This document shows, in pieces, positions 47,191 through 54,878 of a stretch of DNA of 64,000 nucleotides. The stretch is from Endozoicomonas elysicola. GTDB taxonomy: Bacteria; Pseudomonadota; Gammaproteobacteria; Pseudomonadales; Endozoicomonadaceae. The translations under genes were made by a program, and so were the position numbers. Within the stretch, counting starts at the first letter, position 1, and every line of letters starts with the position of its first letter. The notes under the pieces are model-generated. The model did no database searches, was not told the DNA's origin, and saw only the letters and a program-made list of their open reading frames with translations. The stretch lies in assembly GCF_000710775.1 (NCBI RefSeq), contig NZ_JOJP01000001.1, positions 1 to 64,000 of the forward strand. Direction: 5' to 3'.

Positions 47191-48078
47191 TTATCTCAGC
47201 TGCCACTTCTCTGAAGAGGCGAGATAGCCATTGGTGTAGACCGTCGTTTCTATCTGCAGAGCTCGCCCCTTAATCACCAAATGACGAACCACCTCGTTCA
47301 GAACACCGCCAGGACTGTACACAACCTCTTCCTCCTGCTCATCTTCCGCAGGTCGGGTGTTTCGCTTACGACCGTCTCTGGGCTGAGAAGGGCCTATAGG
47401 TAAGGTCGTCACTTCATCCACAGGCTGAATGGAAGGCAATGGATTAATGGGTATTGCAGGCAGTGGTTGAATGGATACCGGTGGAACAGGTTTGACCGGC
47501 TTATCTTCTTCGGGTTTGGCGGGCTTGAGCTTTCTGACAAAATACCGCTGCAGGAATATCAGCTCATTGGTAGCAATACGCATAATTTCTATATCACCAT
47601 CCGGCCCACGGCTATCCATCCGCAGAAAATCATCGATCAGATAAAGGCTGAATTTTTCTGAGTAGCGAGTCTTTCTTTCAGGGTTATAAATCTCGGAACG
47701 AAACGTCATATCTCTTCGATAATCGCCGTCTGCTTCCATTGAGATATTGGTTTTTCTTTTTACCTGACGAGCATTCAGCTCACTGCCGACACAGGTCACC
47801 CGATTTGCAGAACCCTGCCATTGACGGTCAATCTTCTTAAAAAAAGACTGGAGCGTTCTTTGTTCGGATAGAGAGAGGGTCTCTGCTTTTTTATATTCAA
47901 AAATGTTATCCCCTGCCACCACAGAAGGCGATGGCTCATAACAGGCAATAGCAAAGGCTGGTAAAGGGATCATCAGCAAGTAAACAAAAGCAGTCATCAG
48001 AAACGGCGACACACAGCCTTTGCCATAAAGAAACTTGCTCACAAATACTCCCCCAAATAGCCAGCAGACACTTCTCAT
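47191..48078 (-). CDS. Hypothetical exported protein with a proline-rich linker
   Basis: I do not recognise a family. The 295-residue product has an N-terminal hydrophobic stretch ending in a likely signal-peptide cleavage after AFAIACYEP (a later ATG at residue 28, 47997, may be the real start). The first domain (about residues 45-185) has Cys residues and a beta pattern (ANRVTCVGSE, RDMTFRSEIY, YSEKFSLYLIDDFLRMD). A proline/valine-rich linker (KPVPPVSIQPLPAIPINPLPSI) follows, then an acidic tail and a short C-terminal strand region. The linker suggests a periplasmic protein that spans some distance in the envelope. Confidence 0.6.
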   Translation of the reverse strand: MRSVCWLFGGVFVSKFLYGKGCVSPFLMTAFVYLLMIPLPAFAIACYEPSPSVVAGDNIFEYKKAETLSLSEQRTLQSFFKKIDRQWQGSANRVTCVGSELNARQVKRKTNISMEADGDYRRDMTFRSEIYNPERKTRYSEKFSLYLIDDFLRMDSRGPDGDIEIMRIATNELIFLQRYFVRKLKPAKPEEDKPVKPVPPVSIQPLPAIPINPLPSIQPVDEVTTLPIGPSQPRDGRKRNTRPAEDEQEEEVVYSPGGVLNEVVRHLVIKGRALQIETTVYTNGYLASSEKWQLR

Positions 48079-48443
48079 ATAAGGATTTTCACCCAGCCAT
48101 ATGGGCAGCCGGTATTTTCATAATTAAGACGACCATCGAACTGTACTTTCCAGCCAGCCTTCGGGCAAGCATGAATAAAGAGACAGTGGTCGTATAAATG
48201 CAGTCACGGACACTATGGCTTGAGCCCGAAGGGTGGCACGTAAAGCCTCCTTCCAGCTTCGTTGAGGCGATTCAATGTAGAACCACTACACCTTCACCAC
48301 CTCGCCTCGTGAAAGGAGGCTTTACGTGCCACTGAGCGCGACAACCTTATGTCAACAGAGCCTAGTACGTATTGTCCAACATGCACATTATATGTACAGT
48401 CGGTCAACATTTTTCATGCCAACCCAACATACCGAGATGTTCT
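48079..48443. other. Intergenic region holding a large palindromic element
   Basis: No gene in 365 bases. It contains the 100-bp hairpin listed at 48233-48332 and must hold promoters for the divergent exported-protein gene and the Tsx-like gene. The sequence TGTACAGTCGGTCAACA about 40 bases before the Tsx-like start may be regulatory, but I cannot name a factor. Confidence 0.5.
48233..48332. repeat. 100-bp palindromic element with 20-bp perfect arms
   Basis: The arms GTGGCACGTAAAGCCTCCTT (48233-48252) and their exact reverse complement (48313-48332) enclose a 60-base centre with further inverted pieces (GAGGCGA/TCGCCTC and TGTAG/CTACA). The whole would fold into one long hairpin. Its core (CAATGTAGAACCACTACACC) resembles the core of the element at 49382-49638. 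It is likely a non-coding mobile repeat or REP-like unit. Confidence 0.75.
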
Positions 48444-49196
48444 ATGGGCTTCCTGCGTAAATCTACCCTTGCTGCAGCCATGATTGCTGCGGGTTTCTCT
48501 ACTGCCGCCAGCGCTGACTATCAATACGGTTTTGGTAATATCAGCATTAACTACCTTGACTGGTCCAGCGGCACTGAAAGTCGCGCCAAAAAGAAAGACT
48601 TCATGTTCCTGGAACTGGAAGGTGGCGCAGGGTTTGACTGGGGTGAAGTTTACGGCTTTTTCGATCTGGAAAACCCTCATAAAAACAATGAAGAGTCTGA
48701 TGGTAATGGCCGTCGAACTGCCATGAAAGGCACTATGCGTTATTACCTGGGAAATACTGGTTTTAACCTCTATGGTCACATCTATGATGTTGACACAGCC
48801 GATTTCAGCGAACAAAACCGTCTGGTTGGTGTTGGGTTTAATTATCAGAATGCTAACTTCTTCTGGAAGCCATTCTTAGCGATCAACAATACCAACAAAA
48901 CTGGCAACTTTGGTCATTTCAGCGGCTACAACGGTCTGGTTGCAGGCTGGGTAATGGGCTATGGATTCAAACTGGCAGGTCAGGACTTTATGTTCAGTAA
49001 CTGGCATGAGTATGAGTTTGACCGCGACAAGCAATACCATCAGGGTAAGAAAGATGGTAACAACGGTGCAGCTGCCCTGTGGTGGAATGCCAACGAGAAA
49101 ATCACTGCTGGCATCCAGTACCGCTATGCCGACGACAAGCTGGGTTCCAACAGCTTCCAGAACGGCCTAGTTTACACTCTGAAGTACAACTTCTGA
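48444..49196 (+). CDS. Tsx/OmpK-like nucleoside-specific outer membrane channel
   Basis: The 250-residue protein has a signal peptide (GFLRKSTLAAAMIAAGFSTAASA) and the pattern of nucleoside-specific channel-forming Tsx proteins: alternating beta strands with FGNISINYLDW near the N-terminus, FLELEGGAGFDWGEVYGFFDLENP, RYYLGNTGFNLYGHIYDVD and a C-terminal strand ending in aromatic Phe (YTLKYNF), as expected of a BAM-folded barrel. It lets nucleosides cross the outer membrane and could feed the BMP-type ABC importer at 15232-20181. ATG 48444 gives a normal signal peptide; an upstream in-frame start adds a non-signal leader. Confidence 0.85.
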   Translation: MGFLRKSTLAAAMIAAGFSTAASADYQYGFGNISINYLDWSSGTESRAKKKDFMFLELEGGAGFDWGEVYGFFDLENPHKNNEESDGNGRRTAMKGTMRYYLGNTGFNLYGHIYDVDTADFSEQNRLVGVGFNYQNANFFWKPFLAINNTNKTGNFGHFSGYNGLVAGWVMGYGFKLAGQDFMFSNWHEYEFDRDKQYHQGKKDGNNGAAALWWNANEKITAGIQYRYADDKLGSNSFQNGLVYTLKYNF

Positions 49197-49217
49197 TTAT
49201 CAGTGTAGACTGCTCTC

Positions 49218-49248
49218 CTGTCAGTTCGCTTTCATGGTGAACTGACAG
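49218..49248 (+). terminator. Stem-loop after the Tsx-like gene
   Basis: CTGTCAGTTC - loop - GAACTGACAG, a perfect 10-bp stem 20 bases past the stop codon. It has no long T-run but its place fits a terminator. Confidence 0.6.
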
Positions 49249-49381
49249 TCTGAAGTAAATTTATTACTAGAAGCCACGAATAAAAAAACAAGTACCCTCT
49301 TTATCGTCTACTGTTCCTTACGGCGCTCCTGCCGCAGCATCAACATTTATTTAGAAAATCAATTTAAGAAAATAATACTAA

Positions 49382-49638
49382 GGGGCGTTCCCAATTAGCC
49401 ATGAGACCAGTTGATAACACAAGATCTCAGGCAAGGCGAACGACGCAGGGCATGGTGGTTCCATGTTCAAGTTGTTCAACACAGCATGAGTGCTTGTGTT
49501 ATCAACCCGAAGGGCCGCCCACGGTTTGCGCCATTCTGCGTTGCTAACTGCTTATGTGGAATAACCACACCGCGCAGTTCACGCCTTGTCTGACGAAAAC
49601 CGTGGGTGGCTGGTCACATGTCTAATTGAGAACGCCCC
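49382..49638. mobile_element. 257-bp MITE-like element with long imperfect terminal inverted repeats
   Basis: The ends GGGGCGTTCcCAATTAG (49382-49398) and CTAATTGaGAACGCCCC (49622-49638) are inverted with one mismatch, and the match continues inward through CATGnGACCAG to about 29 bases. Inside are nested inverted repeats (GTTGATAACACAAG/CTTGTGTTATCAAC, CCCACGGTTT/AAACCGTGGG, CAAGGCG/CGCCTTG) and the core TGTGGAATAACCACA. It has no coding capacity. No clear target duplication is seen. It is best read as a non-autonomous mobile palindrome, whose partner transposase is not in this window. Confidence 0.7.
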
Positions 49639-49706
49639 CCAGGTTCTAGTTACAGCTGTGGTTACGACCGCTAATTCAATTTCATTTAATGAATGGTCCG
49701 ATACCC

Positions 49707-50156
49707 ATGAAACGATTCTCCTCTTTACTCAAGCCCATAGTGCCAATGTCATTGTGCTCACTTGCACTGCATTCTATGGCAACGCCCTATTTCGATATGC
49801 CTCCAAGTTATGAGGATGCCACAGCAAACACCTACACGATTTATTTAAAGCCCGGAGATGACAAAGAGATCAATATGAATGAATTCTTTCGTCTTTCCAG
49901 TGAAGGTTACACTTCTATAAGAATCAAAGTTGCCGGTACCAGCAACAAGGGAAGAACAAAACCAGCCAGACTGTATCCGGTTCTTCATGACTACGCTGCT
50001 GAGCGAACACCTCATTGCCGGTTATTAAGGCAGCATGACTACGATGATCATTACCGGGTATTACTGGACAACACCATTTATGAGTCCAATCTCAGTTATG
50101 ATGATGCAATGTTACTGATTGGCAAGCTTGTATCTGTGAACTCGTGTACGTTTTGA
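49707..50156 (+). CDS. Hypothetical exported protein
   Basis: The 149-residue protein starts with a signal-like segment (MKRFSSLLKPIVPMSLCSLALHSMA) and no recognised domain follows. The mature part is rich in Tyr, Asp and His (DYDDHYRVLL) and carries one Cys near residue 98 and another close to the end (NSCTF) that might pair. ATG 49707 is preferred to an earlier start because the signal peptide then begins with a normal basic N-terminus. It lies 68 bases after the MITE-like element and is closed by the terminator at 50178-50198. No function can be suggested. Confidence 0.55.
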   Translation: MKRFSSLLKPIVPMSLCSLALHSMATPYFDMPPSYEDATANTYTIYLKPGDDKEINMNEFFRLSSEGYTSIRIKVAGTSNKGRTKPARLYPVLHDYAAERTPHCRLLRQHDYDDHYRVLLDNTIYESNLSYDDAMLLIGKLVSVNSCTF

Positions 50157-50177
50157 TAGGTCCAGGCTACACAATAG

Positions 50178-50198
50178 GGGAGCCATAGCAAGGCTCCC
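50178..50198 (+). terminator. Stem-loop after the exported-protein gene
   Basis: GGGAGCC-ATAGCAA-GGCTCCC, a perfect 7-bp GC-rich stem, about 20 bases past the stop codon. Confidence 0.65.
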
Positions 50199-50343
50199 TG
50201 CTCAGGCACTCAACTACGTTGAAGCTCGAGTTTTTTCATTACAGCGAAGCTCCCTATGTTTAACCTTGTAAAGCATCTGCTCAAGTAGCCAGAAAAATAA
50301 GATTTCATATGACCAATTACTTAACTGGTGTCACCAGATTCCT

Positions 50344-50895
50344 CTACTTATTAATCCTGCTGATTTTCGAGCCTTCCAGAGTCAGGTTATACATTAACCC
50401 TTTATTATCCAGAATAAAGCCAATGATAGGTGCTTTTGCCGTTTCAGTAGTGATTGTGCCACCGGCACCAAATTCAGCGATAGCCACACTTCCATCAACA
50501 CCTGCTTCCCAGCCATCACTATTCTGGAAGTTCTTTAACGCGCTACTGGTCATAAACATAATGACCTGTGATCGTGCCTGAGCACCAAGCTGAAAACCTA
50601 TGGATGCAGAAATAGTTCGGTAATAAGCGTTTACTCGATTATTCACCAGGAGTGCCCCATCACCAAACTCACCGCCAATACCGATTCCTCCTTTTACTAC
50701 TGTAGGAAACACCAGAATACCTTTGGCTTTTCTACCCAGTTCCTTCGCTGCCGGCCTTTCCTGATACAGTTTTTTCAGGGTTGCCCTGACTTCTGCATCC
50801 AGCTCCTCCTTTGAGGCGGCTTGCGCACTCATCATGGGGAATGCTAAAGCCGTAACCAGAAAAGCAGTCAGTATTGATCTTATCTTGAGTTTCAT
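50344..50895 (-). CDS. SYLF/YSC84-domain lipid-binding protein, exported
   Basis: The 183-residue protein has a signal peptide (MKLKIRSILTAFLVTALAFPMMSAQA) and one SYLF domain: KAKGILVFPTVVKGGIGIGGEFGDGALLV, YYRTISASIGFQLGAQARSQVIMFMTSSALKNF, GVDGSVAIAEFGAGG. SYLF domains bind phosphoinositides in eukaryotes; the bacterial periplasmic forms are uncharacterised but are common in proteobacteria. It is a single gene; its neighbour upstream is an Lrp-type regulator on the same strand 79 bases away. Confidence 0.85.
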   Translation of the reverse strand: MKLKIRSILTAFLVTALAFPMMSAQAASKEELDAEVRATLKKLYQERPAAKELGRKAKGILVFPTVVKGGIGIGGEFGDGALLVNNRVNAYYRTISASIGFQLGAQARSQVIMFMTSSALKNFQNSDGWEAGVDGSVAIAEFGAGGTITTETAKAPIIGFILDNKGLMYNLTLEGSKISRINK

Positions 50896-50974
50896 GACGA
50901 GTTTCTTTTTCTGAGATGAAAGATGCTGAGCATTAAACGCCTCATCTCAGAAATTATCAATCTTCCATAACCTC

Positions 50975-51427
50975 TCAAAGAGGTAACGCTGTTGTGTATT
51001 TCATCTGTTCCATCGCAAAACTGGAGGTAACATCTGTTAGGCCATCCACTTTATTGACCAGCTCTTTATAGAACTGGTCAAATGACTCAATATCTTTCAC
51101 GACAACCCTGAGCAGGTAGTCATATTCACCACTCATTCGATAACACTCAGCAATTTCAGGATAACTACTCACCGCCTTACCAAAAGACTCCAACCACTCA
51201 CTGTTATGATGCCGGGTTTTGATATGTACAAAAACAGAGACCCCCAGCCCGACTTTAGCAGGGTTCACAAGAGCAACGCGCCCTGTGATATAACCTTCGG
51301 CCTCCAGACGCTTAATCCGCTTCCAGCAAGGAGTAGGTGACAAGCTCACTTTCTCGGCCAGTTCCGCCAGAGAAGGCGTCGTATCTTCTTGTAACTCCCG
51401 AAGTATATTGCGGTCAGTCTTATCCAT
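50975..51427 (-). CDS. Lrp/AsnC-family transcriptional regulator (second copy type)
   Basis: The 150-residue regulator has the AsnC helix-turn-helix (MDKTDRNILRELQEDTTPSLAELAEKVSLSPTPCWKRIKRLEAEGYITGRVALV) and the RAM domain (IAECYRMSGEYDYLLRVVVKDIESFDQFYKELVNKVDGLTDVTSSFAMEQMKYTTALPL). It differs from the Lrp at 38167-38655 (SGEYDYL versus SGHFDYL in the response segment) and is closer to the AsnC-type subgroup that act locally. ATG 51427 with GGGAAT upstream is preferred to a start 21 bases earlier. Its target is unknown; the exported-protein gene 51540-52118 is divergent. Confidence 0.88.
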   Translation of the reverse strand: MDKTDRNILRELQEDTTPSLAELAEKVSLSPTPCWKRIKRLEAEGYITGRVALVNPAKVGLGVSVFVHIKTRHHNSEWLESFGKAVSSYPEIAECYRMSGEYDYLLRVVVKDIESFDQFYKELVNKVDGLTDVTSSFAMEQMKYTTALPL

Positions 51428-51539
51428 TAAATTCCCATTGATGTGCATTCAAATAGCAGAATAGGCCGATTAATATGGACACTGCAGAGTCGATATACAA
51501 CCACCAAGCCACTATTACAAAGATAAATGGATACAATGT

Positions 51540-52118
51540 ATGAAATCAGCCGCCACTCTTTTTGCCATTTTATTTTCAATTACCACCTTCCAAACAGCCC
51601 TGGCTAAGTCTCTTACTGCTGAAGAAAAAAAGGGCATCCAGAGAACAATAATAAACAACATAAAGATCAAGACAAAAGCCAGAGTGCTGGAAAACAGCTC
51701 AATACAAAAAACATTCTCTGCAAAATTTTATGATGTAACGATTACACAGCACGATATCGCGGAGGGCTCTTCCTCAGCCCACAATAGAACGCTAGTAAAG
51801 CAGGGAAATAAATTTATTTATCTTGAGTCACCTACCACTGATGAGCCTCTGCCAAAACTATTCAGCATGCTGAACAAGCAGTTTATGCTCAAGAACCAAA
51901 AGGATGCACAAATTCTTGAAGAGGCGCTGGACACTATCTACCCCATTAGCACATCTTTTGGTACAGAGGACCTCGATAAAAAGGCAATCAGGCAAGAGGG
52001 GAACCAATGGATTTTTATCAGGGGTGGGTTCTTCGACAAACTTATGGGATTTGTATTTCAAACAGACTCAGGTGGTCGAATCCAATCAGTATCCTATTCA
52101 TTAAACATTGATGGATAA
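51540..52118 (+). CDS. Hypothetical exported protein
   Basis: The 192-residue protein has a signal peptide (MKSAATLFAILFSITTFQTALAKS) followed by a mixed alpha/beta sequence with no recognised motif (LTAEEKKGIQRTIINNIK; KFYDVTITQHDIAEG; LFSMLNKQFMLKNQKDAQILEEALDTIYPI; WIFIRGGFFDKLMGFVF). It is divergent from the Lrp-type regulator at 50975-51427, which may control it. It is followed by the stem-loop at 52170-52192. Confidence 0.6.
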   Translation: MKSAATLFAILFSITTFQTALAKSLTAEEKKGIQRTIINNIKIKTKARVLENSSIQKTFSAKFYDVTITQHDIAEGSSSAHNRTLVKQGNKFIYLESPTTDEPLPKLFSMLNKQFMLKNQKDAQILEEALDTIYPISTSFGTEDLDKKAIRQEGNQWIFIRGGFFDKLMGFVFQTDSGGRIQSVSYSLNIDG

Positions 52119-52169
52119 ATTAATAAGCAGAATAATCATGATACATGGATGAAGGATCATAACGAGCGT

Positions 52170-52192
52170 GGGTATAGGTCCAACCTATACCC
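52170..52192. terminator. Perfect 10-bp stem-loop between convergent genes
   Basis: GGGTATAGGT-CCA-ACCTATACCC lies between the exported-protein gene (plus, ends 52118) and the SIS-CBS gene (minus, ends 52206). It could serve both. Confidence 0.7.
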
Positions 52193-52205
52193 GGATAAAT
52201 CAGGC

Positions 52206-53141
52206 TCAAACACTATCAATCGTCAAAAGCCCTACCACGTTCTGGTCACGGTCTTTCACCACCAGCGTATGAATCCCCTGTTCTTTCATCAAGAGTCGAG
52301 CTTCCTCAGCGCTGATATTTTCCTGAACGCAGATAGGCGTACCGTTCATGATATTTCTTGCGTGAATCCCCTGAAGGCTCTCTGCCCCGGCCAGATTTCG
52401 CCGTAAATCACCATCCGTAATAATGCCACACAACAAGTCACCTTCCATTACCAGACACAAATTAGTCCGATGACTGGTCATGGTCTGCATCACTTTACGA
52501 AGACTGCAATCAGGCGAAACCACTGCAAGATCTCCCCGCTGAACAACATCCCGAACCCATACCATTTTCTGGTCGCTCTGCTGAGCTTCGGGTGAACTGA
52601 ACATCCGTCGACGAATCAATGTTTCAGCCAGCAAGTCACCAATGGCCAGCAGAACGGTGGTATAAGTAGTCGGAGCCTGCTCACGGTCTTCCCTGCTCTC
52701 AATTACGCTGGCATCAAGCACAATATCGGCCTGCCCAGCAACCGGTCCCGCAGGGTCTCCAGTAATGGCAATAACTTTATTACCCATTTGCCGAATTGCC
52801 GGATAAAGACGCAGCAACTCTTCTGTTCTGCCACTGTATGACAGCATGATAATGACATCACCGGGACCAATCATGCTCAAGTTGTCTTCCCAGGTTTCTG
52901 CCGCGTTCAAAATGTGGGTCGACAGGCCGGTAGCATAAAGCGTTGCAGCGATTTTCTGTCCAACCAACCCAGACTGCTTCATGCCAAACATGATGGCTCG
53001 CCCACGGCACTCGGCCAGCAACTCCAGCGCAGCACTGAAGCTTCCGTTTATTCTCGCCTCCAGCGACCGGAGAGCCTCAATCTGACCGGCAACGCTATTA
53101 CGCATCACTTCGGAAACCAGCTGATTTTGGTCTAAGTTCAT
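52206..53141 (-). CDS. SIS-domain protein with CBS pair (KpsF/GutQ family)
   Basis: The 311-residue protein has a SIS domain (residues about 40-175: GRAIMFGMKQSGLVGQKIAATLYATG...SYSGRTEELLRL) and a CBS pair (about 205-311: VVQRGDLAVVSPDCSLRKVMQ...GIITDGDLRRNL; ARNIMNGTPICVQ). Arabinose-5-phosphate isomerases (KdsD/GutQ/KpsF) have this layout, but the usual GMGKSG loop reads GMKQSG here and the HGDLGM element reads WEDNLSM, so the substrate or even the catalysis may differ. It stands alone; the usual kdsC/lpt neighbours are absent. The CBS pair may bind an adenine nucleotide. Confidence 0.75.
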   Translation of the reverse strand: MNLDQNQLVSEVMRNSVAGQIEALRSLEARINGSFSAALELLAECRGRAIMFGMKQSGLVGQKIAATLYATGLSTHILNAAETWEDNLSMIGPGDVIIMLSYSGRTEELLRLYPAIRQMGNKVIAITGDPAGPVAGQADIVLDASVIESREDREQAPTTYTTVLLAIGDLLAETLIRRRMFSSPEAQQSDQKMVWVRDVVQRGDLAVVSPDCSLRKVMQTMTSHRTNLCLVMEGDLLCGIITDGDLRRNLAGAESLQGIHARNIMNGTPICVQENISAEEARLLMKEQGIHTLVVKDRDQNVVGLLTIDSV

Positions 53142-53249
53142 AGTCCATCTCTTCTAATCATTTCCCGTCAGTTTGACACAGAGGGCCTGATAGATAATTG
53201 ATCAGGAGCATGGATCCTGGACCTGTACCCGTTGAATTTTCAATAGCCT

Positions 53250-53564
53250 CTATTTCAGGTAGACAACACCTTCACTAACTTCGCAATCCAGCACAGTAAG
53301 CATATCTCCAGGACAAGGTCCTGCTATACATTCACCTGTCTCAATCAGAAACTGCGCTCCATGAGTTGCACACTGAATCAGCCGCTTTTCAGAATCCAGA
53401 AACTGGTCCGGCTGCCACTCAAGGTTAATCCCGAAATGGGGACAGCTATTTTCGTAAACGTACACTTGGTCTCCCTTGCGCACCGCAAAGACATGTCCAC
53501 GCTCATTATGGAATCCTTTACTGCCAGGATCTTGAAGTTCATCAATAGAACATAAACGAATCAT
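53250..53564 (-). CDS. Rieske [2Fe-2S] ferredoxin-like protein
   Basis: The 104-residue single-domain protein has both Rieske motifs: CPHFG and CATHG (Cys and His of each bind the cluster). The size is that of Rieske ferredoxins that serve oxygenases, with the NirD/bacterial type layout. GGGAAAATA precedes ATG 53564; an in-frame extension to 53666 would overlap the divergent neighbour. It sits 76 bases from the start of a divergent 2OG-dioxygenase-like gene. The partner oxygenase is not identified. Confidence 0.85.
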   Translation of the reverse strand: MIRLCSIDELQDPGSKGFHNERGHVFAVRKGDQVYVYENSCPHFGINLEWQPDQFLDSEKRLIQCATHGAQFLIETGECIAGPCPGDMLTVLDCEVSEGVVYLK

Positions 53565-53640
53565 TATTTTCCCATGAGTTACGGGTTTGCCGAAAAAGTC
53601 GATACAAATATGATAATACCATTCATGAATACAATACCCG

Positions 53641-54348
53641 ATGCAAACCCTGAAGCTTCTGACCAATGAGCAAGTTGTAAAAGTTATAAACCAGATCGAT
53701 ACACTCTCTGATCAGTGGGAACAACGCAATGCACTACTGCCGTTCTTTACCCTGGGAGCTGCCAGTTATCTGGATAGCTCCAAAGTGAGCAATAGACGAT
53801 ATTACGAGAAGGCAGCTCGACTGAACCCAGCCCTGATGAACCAGTTTGGCTGGTTGTACGATCTTGTTATTGATGGGCTGCAGCAAGCCACAGGTAAGCA
53901 ATGCCAAATGGCTGATGGTCAGGCCCTGCCAGGATTTCATATTTTCAAGGCGCATCAACAGTTTCTGAATCCTGTTGCCAGCATGCACATCGACCTTCAA
54001 CATAAAGCATTGCAATGGCAGGAGGCACAACAGGTTGACCTCGAAACCAACACCCTGTCCTTTACTCTGGCGCTGGAACTACCAAAAAGCGGAGCAGGAC
54101 TTAACACCTGGCCCGAAAGCCATAAGGATCTTATGGCGATGCCGTTCTGGTCCAACCTGCTTGGTCATACTGAGGTTCAGAGTAAGTGTACCTTTATTAA
54201 GTATCAGGCTGGCCAGATGGTGATCCACTCCGGTGAGCTTTTGCATCAGATAGCTCCTCTCAGTGAGTTTAATCCTGAAGACCGGCGGATAACGTTACAG
54301 GGGCATGCTGTCCTGAGTCATGGGGATACTTATCTGCTCTACTGGTAA
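53641..54348 (+). CDS. Fe(II)/2-oxoglutarate dioxygenase-like protein
   Basis: The 235-residue protein is not one I recognise by name, but residues 98-235 show the double-stranded beta-helix pattern: His116-x-Asp118 (MHIDLQHK), LSFTLALELPKSGAGLNTWPES, His202 (GELLHQIAPL) and Arg215/216 (DRRITLQGH), the same order of iron and co-substrate ligands found in 2OG-Fe(II) oxygenases. The N-terminal 95 residues are helical and have no match. It is divergent from the Rieske gene at 53250-53564. Activity and substrate are unknown. Confidence 0.6.
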   Translation: MQTLKLLTNEQVVKVINQIDTLSDQWEQRNALLPFFTLGAASYLDSSKVSNRRYYEKAARLNPALMNQFGWLYDLVIDGLQQATGKQCQMADGQALPGFHIFKAHQQFLNPVASMHIDLQHKALQWQEAQQVDLETNTLSFTLALELPKSGAGLNTWPESHKDLMAMPFWSNLLGHTEVQSKCTFIKYQAGQMVIHSGELLHQIAPLSEFNPEDRRITLQGHAVLSHGDTYLLYW

Positions 54349-54350
54349 TA

Positions 54351-54533
54351 TTATTTATCCGGTGTCTCTTCCGGCAGGCACACCTCAAAAGGCATCCCAC
54401 GATGTAAAACGATCTGACTGAAATAAAGATTTATAGCCTGAGAGGTTGTTAACCCCAGCTGACGAAGAATCTCTTCCGCCTCTTGTTTTAACGACTCATC
54501 TATTCTTGCCCGTACAGTCGTTTCTTTTGCCAT
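54351..54533 (-). CDS. DinJ/RelB-like antitoxin without an adjacent toxin
   Basis: The small protein (about 60 residues) is a ribbon-helix-helix antitoxin of the DinJ/RelB type: TTVRARIDESLKQEAEEILRQLGLTTSQAINLYFSQIV covers the strand and both helices, and the tail GMPFEVCLP is the typical toxin-binding end. ATG 54533 or GTG 54539 may be the start. Its stop is two bases from that of the convergent dioxygenase-like gene, and no YafQ/RelE toxin follows, so it is an orphan. It may still regulate DNA by itself. Confidence 0.85.
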   Translation of the reverse strand: MAKETTVRARIDESLKQEAEEILRQLGLTTSQAINLYFSQIVLHRGMPFEVCLPEETPDK

Positions 54534-54539
54534 AAACAC

Positions 54540-54878
54540 TGCGCCTCATTTATAGAATTATTAAAGCAATTATTGAAATACTAAAAAAATATAAGAATTT
54601 TCCACCAGCAACTTAGCTACCGGCTCTCACTTGTCGCCCAAGAGCCCACGGCTTTTTCCCCACCTTTCATCTATTCCCTGATATCAATCTGCCGATTGAC
54701 TGGTATCAGCCTGCAAAATATAACAATGTATAAAGAGTTACCATGAATCGTTCATCAAGCTTTCAGAATAAGCGGATGTCATAACGATAAAGGTGAGGCT
54801 TTTACCAAACATAAAGAGTAAAACAGGACGTTTTACGCAGTTATTAACAGGGACCATTGAGATTGAAGCGCTTTTATT
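54540..54878. other. Intergenic region upstream of slt
   Basis: 339 bases without a convincing gene, hairpin or operator. It separates the orphan antitoxin gene (minus) from slt (plus) and should contain promoters for both. Confidence 0.45.
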
